From Kiritimatiellales bacterium (GTDB taxonomy: Bacteria > Verrucomicrobiota > Kiritimatiellia > Kiritimatiellales > Pontiellaceae), in assembly GCA_030630445.1 (NCBI GenBank), contig DAOVNC010000045.1:1-14021 (forward strand): DNA of 14,021 nt, written 5' to 3'. Positions 6,626-13,256 of the stretch are shown in pieces; position 1 is the stretch's first letter; the number at the start of each line of letters is the position of its first letter. The notes beneath the pieces were generated by a model. It was not told the DNA's origin. It ran no database searches and saw only the letters and a list, made by a program, of their open reading frames with translations. The position numbers and the translations under genes are program-made.

Positions 6626-6722
6626 CCCTATGCCTCGAACAAGGATCTCGGCCATGCCGAGACGGTTCTTCATTGAATCCGCCGTATGCTTTGCGTTTGC
6701 GAAGAAACTCTGCAATAAATGA
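6626..6722 (+). pseudogene. Deletion-fused remnant of the SelW-like/membrane-protein gene pair
   Basis: Positions 6636-6666 are identical over 31 nt to 1816-1846 (end of the SelW-like gene). Positions 6669-6720 match 2072-2123 (end of the small membrane protein) at 50 of 52 nt. The roughly 225 bp between them in the intact pair are missing, replaced by TC at the junction. Weaker similarity may begin near 6626. The fusion leaves a 22-codon chimeric frame (6654-6722, MPRRFF..KKLCNK) whose TGA overlaps the ATG of the DA1-like gene. It is best read as the scar of a duplication followed by an internal deletion. Whether the 22-residue frame is translated is unknown. Confidence 0.85.
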
Positions 6723-7756
6723 GCCCTATGGGAATTCCCCTTTCCAGACGATGGTTTGCGGCGGCGGCCTTCTGCGCCGCAACGGCGGCGATTGCGCGAA
6801 GCTCGCGATGCGATGTTTGCGGAAAGCAGCTGTCGCGGCAGGCGTGGATCTATGGGGACAAGACGCTGTGCTCGCAAGAGTGCGGCAACCAACTCCGCCC
6901 TAAATGCTCGGTGTGCAAGAAAACCATTCGCGAGAAGTACACCAAGGCCGAAGGACGAATCTTTTGCAGCACAGCCTGCTTCCACACCACGCTTCCGAAG
7001 TGCGAGATCTGCAAGAAGCCGGTCGAAACAGGATTCACGATTACCCGGCACCACTATTGCGAGGAGTGCGTCAAGAAGCAGCCGACCTGCTTTTCGTGCG
7101 GCCTGCCCGCCGCGCACCCTACCCGGCTAAAGGATGGCCGCGAAATCTGCATAGGTTGCATGCGCTGGGCGGTCACGACGCAGGAGGTGGCGCAAAAACA
7201 CTATGACCGCGCACGGAGACAACTCGAAGCGTGGACCTCGCTCAAGCATGCGTCGGTACCGGAGCTGGTGCTGGTGGACAGAACGAAAATGGATGAGCTC
7301 TCGAACACGATCCGCAAGTCCGATTCGCCCGTATCGGTTCGTGGCCTCTACAGCCGCCAAACAACGGTGGCCAAGCGCGGCCTGTTCGGAATATGGAAAA
7401 AGGCGCCGGAACCGGATCGGGAAAAAATCTATCTCGTCGACCACCTGACCGACGAGGTCTTCCGGGTGGCCGCCACACACGAGCTGATGCATGATTTGAT
7501 CCACGAACATTTCCCCCGGCTGGAAAAGGCCCCGCCATGGGTTCATGAAGGCATCTGCCAGCAGGCCGCCGCCGAACTTTGCCGCCGCCGCAACTATGTG
7601 GATACGCTCTACCACATTGAGGAATGCACGGATCCAGACTATGGCGATGGATTCCGCTACCTCAAGAAAGTCTCTGGTTTCCAGGGCTGGCCCGCCCTGC
7701 GCCGCTGGATGGAGACGGTGGATGTGGATGCGCTGCCGGAGGCTGCGCCGAAGTGA
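6719..7756 (+). CDS. DA1-like LIM-type zinc-finger metallopeptidase, probably exported
   Basis: A protein of 345 residues in two halves. Residues 31-147 hold eight Cys pairs, pairing as four LIM-like zinc fingers: C31/C34 with C51/C55, C63/C66 with C83/C87, C95/C98 with C114/C117, and C124/C127 with C144/C147. The C-terminal half carries the zinc-peptidase motif HELMH (254-258) and the third ligand E277 in WVHEGICQ. This matches the plant DA1 family (HEMMH..VEEGICQ), where DA1 is a ubiquitin-activated peptidase controlling organ size. Before the fingers, SRRWFAAAAFCAATAAIA resembles a twin-arginine signal, so export of the folded metal protein is plausible. Two ATGs compete (6719 and 6728) and neither has a good ribosome site. 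The first overlaps the TGA of the remnant frame. The bacterial substrate is unknown. Convergent with the K+ channel gene. Confidence 0.85.
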   Translation: MSPMGIPLSRRWFAAAAFCAATAAIARSSRCDVCGKQLSRQAWIYGDKTLCSQECGNQLRPKCSVCKKTIREKYTKAEGRIFCSTACFHTTLPKCEICKKPVETGFTITRHHYCEECVKKQPTCFSCGLPAAHPTRLKDGREICIGCMRWAVTTQEVAQKHYDRARRQLEAWTSLKHASVPELVLVDRTKMDELSNTIRKSDSPVSVRGLYSRQTTVAKRGLFGIWKKAPEPDREKIYLVDHLTDEVFRVAATHELMHDLIHEHFPRLEKAPPWVHEGICQQAAAELCRRRNYVDTLYHIEECTDPDYGDGFRYLKKVSGFQGWPALRRWMETVDVDALPEAAPK

Positions 7757-7846
7757 AACGTGAAATTTTTTCCGTCTTGAACACCAAGTCTCAAGCTTAA
7801 AAATACGTCAACCTTGTCCCTACAAATCACGACTCACGTTTCTCAC
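7753..7846. repeat. Imperfect inverted repeat spanning the convergent DA1-like and K+ channel ends
   Basis: GTGAAACGTGA (7753-7763) is matched on the opposite strand by GTGAGAAACGTGA (7834-7846), with a two-base bulge. The intervening 70 bp include both genes' ends and a short CTTGA/TCAAG hairpin. The right arm encodes the last residues of the channel (VRNVSRDL). It could act as a bidirectional terminator or be a degenerate dispersed repeat; there is no clear T-run in either direction. Confidence 0.35.
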
Positions 7847-8533
7847 CTCATCTTTATTGCTATGGATGATGTGCAGAGCAACGAGGCGGGCGACGAGGAC
7901 GGTGAGGAAAATCTGGCCGCAAGCGGCTTCCATCACTGCGTAGCTCTGCACCGCATGGAGCTGGGGCGTAATATCCCCGTAGCCCAGAGTGGTCAACGTG
8001 GTGAAGCTGAAATAAACCGACCATAAACCCACCACACTGCCGGATTGAAGGTGCTCCGGTATGATGAAGCTCCCGGGCTGGAAATGTAGGAAGAGCGAGT
8101 AGACCGCCGCCCAAATAATACCCATCAGGACATAGGCGGAAATAGAGCCGGCGATCTTGTCGCCAGTGACCGGACCGCGGTCGAGCACATAGCCCATGAT
8201 GCTGCCGAATATGAGCAAGTAGTAGATCAAGCGGACAGCGAGCACCATGGTTTTGAATACATCCGTATCCGTTTGGCTCAGAATTTCGGTGCTGCCCAGC
8301 ACCACGTTGATCAGCGACAGCACCACCATGAAAATGAAAAACCTGCGGTTTTCCGTAATGGCCCGCAGGCAGCTGAGCAACACCACCAAACCGAAGAGCC
8401 CGATGCTTTTATCCAGAAAGCCCCGCTCGGCCGGAATCAACGGAAGAACAAGGAACATCAGAACAAACGAGAAGAGCAGCAGACTAAACCGCCCTTTCAC
8501 AAAACCTTCGAGGATGGGGTGCTTTTTACTCAT
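7820..8533 (-). CDS. Potassium channel protein (Ion_trans_2 pore), no RCK domain
   Basis: The 237-residue inner-membrane protein has about four hydrophobic segments in the first 117 residues (near 16-33, 43-58, 65-80 and 95-117). A classical pore module follows: helix 127-150, selectivity filter TTLGYGD (181-187), helix 195-222. TVGYGD-like filters define potassium channels. There is no charged voltage sensor and no cytoplasmic RCK (K+ gating) domain; only about 15 residues follow the last helix. Its ATG overlaps the stop of the NodT-like gene as ATGA, so it is probably translated together with that outer-membrane protein, an unusual partner. The last residues lie in a repeat-like sequence. 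Channel identity is firm; ion preference and gating are inferred. Confidence 0.88.
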   Translation of the reverse strand: MSKKHPILEGFVKGRFSLLLFSFVLMFLVLPLIPAERGFLDKSIGLFGLVVLLSCLRAITENRRFFIFMVVLSLINVVLGSTEILSQTDTDVFKTMVLAVRLIYYLLIFGSIMGYVLDRGPVTGDKIAGSISAYVLMGIIWAAVYSLFLHFQPGSFIIPEHLQSGSVVGLWSVYFSFTTLTTLGYGDITPQLHAVQSYAVMEAACGQIFLTVLVARLVALHIIHSNKDEVRNVSRDL

Positions 8534-9960
8534 TCCTCTGGCTCTTCCTCAGGGGGAGTCCAACCGCCGCCGAGGGCCTTGTAGATGCCCACGAGATCCA
8601 GGCTGATCAATCCGTGGCTGGTGGCCAGCGCGTCCTGTTGCTCTAGCAGCGCCTGCTCCATGTTGAGCACGTTCTGGAAATCGGTCAGGCCGGATTTGTA
8701 GAGTTCCATCACCAGATCCACGGATGTCTGCGCCGCCTCGGCGGCGGTTTTCAGCGACTTGACGCGGTCCTGTTCGTTGGCATAGGCCGCCATGGAACCC
8801 TCGACCTCCTCCAGGGCCAGCAGAACCGTCTGCTCATAAATATGCAACGCGGCCTGGGTTCCGGCCTCTTCGGCAGCGATCTGGCTGCGGATGCGCTTCC
8901 CATTAAAGATATTCCAGCGCAGCTGCGGGCCAAAGCCGTAGGTAACGTTGTCGCTACTCAGGAAATCCCCGCCGCCGCCCAGCGATTGAATCGCCAGCGT
9001 ACCCGGCAGGGTGAGCGTGGGATAGAGATCGGCTTTTGTTGCCCCGATCCGCGCATTCTGCGAAGCAAGCTCGCGCTCGGCGCGACGAATATCCGGACGC
9101 TGGCGTAACAGGTCGGCAGGCAGGCCGCGGGCAATTTGTGCTCCGGTGCACGCAGGAATCGTCGGCTGCTGCGTTTCAAGTTCCTGAAGCAGGGCATAGG
9201 GCATGTCGCCCGTCAGCACACTCAGCCGGTTGATGGCCACGATCAAGCTTTGCTTAAGCGGAGGAATCTGTGATTCAGTCCGGGAACGGTTGAGTTTGGA
9301 CTGCGACACATCCAATCGGGGAACCAGCCCTGAATTGAAGCGGTTCTCCGTCAGCTCCATGGTTTTAATCTGCGCCTCGAGATTATCTTCTGCAAGGATG
9401 ATGCGTTCCTGCAGGGTGCGTACATCGATATAGTTTCTGGCAATATCGGCGTAGAGCACCACCAAGATGTCGCGATAGTTTTCAACACTCGCCTGCAATG
9501 AAGCGTCGGCGGATTCGACCGAGCGGCGAATGCGTCCCCACAGATCGAGCTCCCACGCCATGGAGAGGCCCGCCTGATAGAATTCGTCCTCAATGCTACC
9601 CTGGACCGGGGAGGTCTTTATCGCGGAAGCGGAAGCATCGGCAACAATATCGGGCCAATACTGGCTGGCGCTCACGCCGCGCAGCGCGGCGGCCTGCTCG
9701 ATGCGGGCGGCGGCGGTTTTGAGGTTGAGGTTGTTGGTCGAAGCCTTGGTGATGAGGCCGTTGAGCGTCTCGTCGCCAAACACCGTCCACCAGGTTTGCA
9801 GATCGGGGTCGCCGGACTTGAACTCCCCCTGCACGGCCTCGTGCCAGGCATCGGGCATCGGGGTTTCCGGGACTTCATAGTCGGGGCCAACCGAGATGCA
9901 ACCGTTCAACAGGACGATACAGGAACCGGCAAGAAGAAGCAGGGGGATTCGTATTTTCAT
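8530..9960 (-). CDS. NodT/TolC family outer-membrane efflux lipoprotein
   Basis: An outer-membrane factor of 476 residues: trimeric TolC-like channels that join inner-membrane pumps and periplasmic adaptors to expel small molecules. Residues 1-21 are a lipoprotein signal (VLLNGC, acylated C21), followed by the usual VGPDYEVPETPMPDAW start. Two outer-membrane efflux repeats follow, with family pieces such as LDLWGRIRRSVESADA, GLPADLLRQRPDIRRAERELASQNARIGATKADLYPTL (in parts) and LLALEEVEGSMAAY. GGAGA precedes the ATG. It is normally encoded after an adaptor and an RND or ABC pump; none is next to it here, as the upstream neighbour is the VanZ-like gene. Downstream it overlaps the K+ channel by four bases. 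Family assignment is firm; its pump partner must be elsewhere. Confidence 0.92.
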   Translation of the reverse strand: MKIRIPLLLLAGSCIVLLNGCISVGPDYEVPETPMPDAWHEAVQGEFKSGDPDLQTWWTVFGDETLNGLITKASTNNLNLKTAAARIEQAAALRGVSASQYWPDIVADASASAIKTSPVQGSIEDEFYQAGLSMAWELDLWGRIRRSVESADASLQASVENYRDILVVLYADIARNYIDVRTLQERIILAEDNLEAQIKTMELTENRFNSGLVPRLDVSQSKLNRSRTESQIPPLKQSLIVAINRLSVLTGDMPYALLQELETQQPTIPACTGAQIARGLPADLLRQRPDIRRAERELASQNARIGATKADLYPTLTLPGTLAIQSLGGGGDFLSSDNVTYGFGPQLRWNIFNGKRIRSQIAAEEAGTQAALHIYEQTVLLALEEVEGSMAAYANEQDRVKSLKTAAEAAQTSVDLVMELYKSGLTDFQNVLNMEQALLEQQDALATSHGLISLDLVGIYKALGGGWTPPEEEPEE

Positions 9961-10053
9961 ATGGGGTCTCCGGACTAATTCGCAACGTATTGGGTGAACG
10001 GGAAAATACTAGAAACTGCCAACGATCAAGTCAAACCTCTAACCCGTCTTTAA

Positions 10054-10060
10054 GGCGGTC
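10054..10060. repeat. Target-site duplication, left copy (GGCGGTC)
   Basis: GGCGGTC directly abuts the element starting at 10061 and is repeated exactly at 10192-10198. This site was originally inside the last codons of the VanZ-like gene. Confidence 0.85.
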
Positions 10061-10191
10061 CCTGAATCATTAGCGACCCTGTGTTTTCTTCACCCTGTGG
10101 GTGTGGCGCGTGCCTCCCGAAGGGGGCGCGCCCTCTGCAAGCAGAGAGGCCCGCACTACACCTTTGCCCGAGAAGTCGCTAACGATTCAGG
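10061..10191 (+). mobile_element. MITE-like element, copy 2 (131 bp), inserted in the VanZ-like gene end
   Basis: The second copy of the element at 6406-6535, in the same orientation. It differs at a handful of positions and by one extra base. Ends: left CCTGAATCATTAGCGAC, right GTCGCTAACGATTCAGG, one mismatch. The same nested inner inverted repeats are present. It is flanked by exact 7-bp duplications of GGCGGTC. On the minus strand its right end supplies the codons PESLATSRAKV and a TAG stop to the VanZ-like gene. Two copies 3.5 kb apart, each with its own target duplication, show real transposition rather than a chance repeat. Confidence 0.9.
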
Positions 10192-11313
10192 GGCGGTCAA
10201 ACCCTGGAAGCGCCGGACGAGCGGGAGCACGGCAAGGAACAGCACAAACGCGACCGCCATGCCGTACACATCCATGAGCAGATCAGACACCCCTGCCGTG
10301 CGGTCAAGCGTCAGGAACTGGAGCGTCTCGGTGACGGCAGCGAAGAGAAGGACATCGAAGCCGACCTTGAAAAAGTAGAGCGGATGCTGCCGCTCGAGCG
10401 CGGCGGAGAGATAGACCAGAAAGCAAAGCGAGGCGAAGAGGACAAAATGCCCCGTGCGATGGGCATCGCCAACCACCTTGTTGAAGCGATCCATCTGTCG
10501 CGAATCCTGTTCCTGCTTTACGGGCGGCTTTCCCGATGGCGGGGAATCTGTTTTTACCGGCGTTGGTTCCGCGATCCTTGCCCAGGCTGCTTTTACCTTG
10601 TCGGCATTGTCATCGATCCAGTCGCCGGGCATCATGGCTCCGGCGAGAATGGCCAGCACATTGAGAAAAACCAGCACCTTCAACTTGCGGCGATGGAGCC
10701 GGCAACGCGGAAAATAATAGAATGCAGCGGCTATCCATAGACCGCCGAACAGGATCCGCCACCAAACGAAGGATGCCCGGACACGCACCGGCTGCGCCTC
10801 GATCCGGTCGAACTCCGCCGAGCCCGCCACGCCAGCCTGTTGCAGCACAATATCGGCATGGGCGGCACCGGGAACGATTTCAAACACGTCTTCATGCATT
10901 TCCCAATCCTTGCATCCCCGCTCCGCCACCACGCCATGGTGGCCGGGGATCCACTTGTTGCCGGCATCGTACTGCACGAGCAATAAACGGGCGCAGCGCC
11001 ATGAGTAAGCTCCTTCCACCACCCCATCCACCTTGATCCGTGCGCGAACGCGGATGGATTCATAGTCCATGGCGGAGGGCATGCGGAAATTAATCCGAGC
11101 CGCTTTGCCACCCTTTGGAACATTAAGGATGAAGCGACCGCCGGATTCAGAGACCTCTCCTGAACTGCGAGTCGCATCGGCCAGCGTCGGCGACTCCAGC
11201 AGCATGGGGCCGACCGGTTCGTAGCGATCGTAGAGCGACCAGAACACAATGGTCGCCACCAGCAGGAAAATCGCTGGTAGACGCATTTTAAGTTTTGGCT
11301 TCCAATCGTTCAT
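10156..11313 (-). CDS. VanZ-like membrane protein with N-terminal beta domain; C-terminus replaced by an element
   Basis: A 385-residue protein with a transmembrane anchor at 13-27. A soluble, beta-rich region of about 160 residues follows, with no family I can name. Then come two membrane segments, a hydrophilic Pro/Lys-rich linker, and a C-terminal VanZ-like module: DAHRTGHFVLFASL, ETLQFLTLDRTAGVSDLLMDVYG. VanZ itself gives low-level teicoplanin resistance; the role of most relatives is unknown. The last 11 residues (PESLATSRAKV) and the stop come from the mobile element. Without the element the frame would read LTALKTG and stop at once, so the tail is new. The start at 11313 has only a weak ribosome site, and an ATG nine codons later is possible. 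A perfect TATAAT box lies upstream (11406-11411). Confidence 0.82.
   Translation of the reverse strand: MNDWKPKLKMRLPAIFLLVATIVFWSLYDRYEPVGPMLLESPTLADATRSSGEVSESGGRFILNVPKGGKAARINFRMPSAMDYESIRVRARIKVDGVVEGAYSWRCARLLLVQYDAGNKWIPGHHGVVAERGCKDWEMHEDVFEIVPGAAHADIVLQQAGVAGSAEFDRIEAQPVRVRASFVWWRILFGGLWIAAAFYYFPRCRLHRRKLKVLVFLNVLAILAGAMMPGDWIDDNADKVKAAWARIAEPTPVKTDSPPSGKPPVKQEQDSRQMDRFNKVVGDAHRTGHFVLFASLCFLVYLSAALERQHPLYFFKVGFDVLLFAAVTETLQFLTLDRTAGVSDLLMDVYGMAVAFVLFLAVLPLVRRFQGLTAPESLATSRAKV
10192..10198. repeat. Target-site duplication, right copy (GGCGGTC)
   Basis: Exact match to 10054-10060. It lies within the VanZ-like coding frame, where it encodes most of the residues L-T-A. Confidence 0.85.
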
Positions 11314-11405
11314 CCAGCATCGAAACTACCATCGTTCGTGTTAATGTCTGCCCATTATTGGGTTATTTTTCCCATTCTAGGCATTCAGTTTCAAGGGAGG
11401 TGGGC

Positions 11406-11433
11406 ATTATACTCTTTAAATTTTATACAACAA
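11406..11433 (-). promoter_or_regulatory. Candidate promoter for the VanZ-like gene
   Basis: On the minus strand a perfect -10 box TATAAT (11406-11411) lies 16 bases after TTGTTG (11428-11433), a partial -35. The AT-rich setting fits a promoter. The transcript leader would be about 85 nt. Confidence 0.4.
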
Positions 11434-11472
11434 ATAAGTGCGTGTGAAGCTACGTGTTTTCCCCCTTTGCAA

Positions 11473-11478
11473 TATAAT
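11473..11478 (+). promoter_or_regulatory. Candidate -10 box for the PEP-CTERM gene
   Basis: TATAAT, a perfect -10 box, lies 74 nt before the chosen start of the PEP-CTERM gene in an AT-rich divergent spacer. No good -35 is visible at the expected distance, so the call is tentative. Confidence 0.28.
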
Positions 11479-11552
11479 TGACTTACGCCGAATTTAGCAT
11501 TAAGAACGCTTTCTCGCTTCGGTTTATATGTGGATTTGGGAGGGTCTCACTT

Positions 11553-12326
11553 ATGAAACGCCTACTCGTTATTGCGGTACTGGTTTTATCGACATTAGCT
11601 ACCCGCGCGGAGTTGTTCACGTTCTATGCGATTACATCCAACGACTCGAGTGGCTATGCCCAGTTTGTCGGTGAGTCGCAGCTCTATATGGATGTAACCC
11701 TGCTGGGAATGGGTCAGGCCAGCCTCGTCTTCACGAATGCCGGCCCCGAAGACGCGGTCGTTTCCCGTATCTACTTCGACTATATTCCTGAATTAAACCT
11801 GAGCCTTGTGGCGATCAACGACGGGAATGGTGTTGAATTCAAAGCAAGCCCAATCAACCCCCAAAACCTGCCTGCCGGGCGTGGCATGGAAAGCATGTTC
11901 ATCGCCAATCTGGGCGTTGCATCTGAAAACCCCGCTCCGCATAAAGGCATCAACCCCTCCGACAGTCTGGAACTCATCATAGGCTATGACGATTCCTACG
12001 ACCTTCTTGGCTCGCTTGGAAATGAAGATCTCCGGGTTGGCCTCCATGTCCAAAGCTTCGAGGGAGGCTACAGCGAAAGCTTTGTCAACGTGATTCCGGA
12101 ACCGGGAACCCTGCCCTTGCTATGTATTGGGAGCCTCGTCCTGCGCTGGGTGCGGATCAAAAAGTCAAGACGGTTTAAGAAGGGCGACTCCTTCACGCCA
12201 TACCTGGTAGCGGGCGAATCCTCCGAGTTGCAGTGGGTTGAAATCAAGTACGGCCATGGCCGTCGCGACATGCCGCGAAACCGGTGCGAAGCAGCCCTGC
12301 GCAAAGTGGCTTCCTTAAAGGCTTGA
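11553..12326 (+). CDS. PEP-CTERM sorting-domain protein with an unusual C-terminal extension
   Basis: The 257 residues begin with a signal peptide (KRLLVIAVLVLSTLATRAE, cleavage near 19). The body is a beta-rich, otherwise unrecognised exported domain. The anchor follows: IPEPGT (181-186), a hydrophobic stretch to about 200, then a basic patch RIKKSRRFKK. Such C-termini are recognised and cleaved by an exosortase, usually for surface or exopolysaccharide-associated proteins. Normally the protein ends right after the basic patch; here 47 more residues follow (211-257, ending KVASLKA), which I judge to be read-through into a repeat-like segment. GGAGGG lies eight bases before the ATG at 11553; the frame is open 25 codons further up without a ribosome site. 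The end overlaps the convergent NAD kinase gene by 12 bp. Confidence 0.78.
   Translation: MKRLLVIAVLVLSTLATRAELFTFYAITSNDSSGYAQFVGESQLYMDVTLLGMGQASLVFTNAGPEDAVVSRIYFDYIPELNLSLVAINDGNGVEFKASPINPQNLPAGRGMESMFIANLGVASENPAPHKGINPSDSLELIIGYDDSYDLLGSLGNEDLRVGLHVQSFEGGYSESFVNVIPEPGTLPLLCIGSLVLRWVRIKKSRRFKKGDSFTPYLVAGESSELQWVEIKYGHGRRDMPRNRCEAALRKVASLKA
12174..12320. repeat. Possible repeat element encoding the tail of the PEP-CTERM protein
   Basis: The extension-encoding segment is bounded by imperfect inverted ends, TTTAAGAAG at 12174 and CTTCCTTAAA (reverse complement TTTAAGGAAG) ending at 12319. It contains a perfect 14-bp palindrome, ACGGCCATGGCCGT, at 12250-12263. The right end also holds the stop codon of NAD kinase. 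I see no target-site duplication, so the element boundary is a guess. A genome-wide search would settle whether it is dispersed. Confidence 0.35.
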
Positions 12327-13175
12327 GCCGCGCCAGTGGAGCTTCTGGGCAAGGACGGAAAAATAGCTGTGGTCTTGGAGTTGCAGAAACTTGACTTTGT
12401 GCGGGCTGCGGCGGATTTCGATCCGACCGCCCTGCTCCACCCGATATTCGTCCTGCCCATCAATGGAGAGGATCAGCTCTTTCGCGGCATGGGCGACCTC
12501 GATCTCGATCAGGCTGGAGTTGGGCACCACCAGCGGACGCGAACCGAGCGTGTGCGGACAGATGACGTTGATTCCGAAACCACCGATCCCCGGATGCAGG
12601 ATCGGCCCGCCCGCCGAAAGCGAATGGCCGGTGCTGCCCGTCGGCGTTGACACCATCATGCCGTCGCACATGAACGAACCCACCGGTTCGCCGTCGATGG
12701 AAAGCTTGAGCGTGACGATGCGCGACGATGCGCCCCACCCCAGCACGATATCATTCAGCGAGGAATTTTCGCCCACGATCGTTCCATTCTGGAAGATTCG
12801 GCATTCAGCCACATCGCGCTCCGAGATCTTGCAGCTTTGGTTCGCGATGGCATCCAGCGCCGCGGCCATCTCGGTATCGCCCACGCTGGTGAGGAAGCCC
12901 AGACTGCCTAGGTTGATTCCCATGATCGGAATCCCGGAGCCATGCAGCGCACGGGCGGTATAGAGCACGGTGCCGTCGCCGCCGAGTGCCAGCGCAACAT
13001 CCACCTGCTGCGCGAACGACGCGACGGGGAGATGCTCCGCGCCGAGGGCTTCGGCCATGGACGCATTCTCGGCATAGAGCGTGAAGTCGTGTTCCCCCGC
13101 TAGGCGGCGCAGCTCGGCCAACACACCTTCCGCGCGCGGCCGTTTCGTGTTCACAATGACGCCAATCTTTTTCAT
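12315..13175 (-). CDS. nadK: NAD kinase
   Basis: Phosphorylates NAD+ to NADP+ with ATP, the only route to NADP in most bacteria; cytoplasmic. With the ATG at 13175 it has 286 residues, a normal length, and starts MKKIGVIVNT as most relatives do. Visible motifs are GGDGT (65-69, with D67), LGSLGFLT, N141-D142 of the NE/D motif, CDGMMVSTPTGSTGHSLSAGG (in parts, 170-190) and the final PHTLGSRPLVVP. GTG and TTG codons 33 and 30 nt upstream (13208, 13205) are possible starts but would add residues with no family support. It follows cydB by 81 bp on the same strand, so the two may be co-transcribed. Its last codons overlap the convergent PEP-CTERM frame. Confidence 0.95.
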   Translation of the reverse strand: MKKIGVIVNTKRPRAEGVLAELRRLAGEHDFTLYAENASMAEALGAEHLPVASFAQQVDVALALGGDGTVLYTARALHGSGIPIMGINLGSLGFLTSVGDTEMAAALDAIANQSCKISERDVAECRIFQNGTIVGENSSLNDIVLGWGASSRIVTLKLSIDGEPVGSFMCDGMMVSTPTGSTGHSLSAGGPILHPGIGGFGINVICPHTLGSRPLVVPNSSLIEIEVAHAAKELILSIDGQDEYRVEQGGRIEIRRSPHKVKFLQLQDHSYFSVLAQKLHWRGSSL

Positions 13176-13256
13176 AGGAAGCAGGATAGAATATCGCGCG
13201 CGCAACACAAGCCCTGTTTTCCAGCCGCCAACGTCCCGTGGGAGGAGATGCCGCGG

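Larger units (their letters stand above)
6065..6718. other. Long spacer: leader, MITE-like element and duplicated gene remnant
   Basis: No full gene is supported between the divergent alkylsulfatase and DA1-like genes. From left to right the stretch holds the leader ORF (6061-6153), a segment with several AGGAGG-like strings but no convincing start (6154-6350), a weak minus-strand promoter candidate (6351-6379), the MITE-like element (6406-6535) with its target duplication, about 75 bp including a nine-A run (6613-6621), and a chimeric remnant of the SelW-like gene pair (6626-6722). Confidence 0.6.

Noticed and set aside
6500..7117. Minus-strand frame of 205 codons ending PESLATSRAKV
   Set aside because: Antisense to the DA1-like gene. 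The ending comes from the element's terminal repeat, which carries the same stop wherever it is read.
11478..11552. Upstream extension of the PEP-CTERM gene (25 more codons)
   Set aside because: No ribosome site at its ATG-less start, while GGAGGG and a proper signal peptide mark the ATG at 11553.
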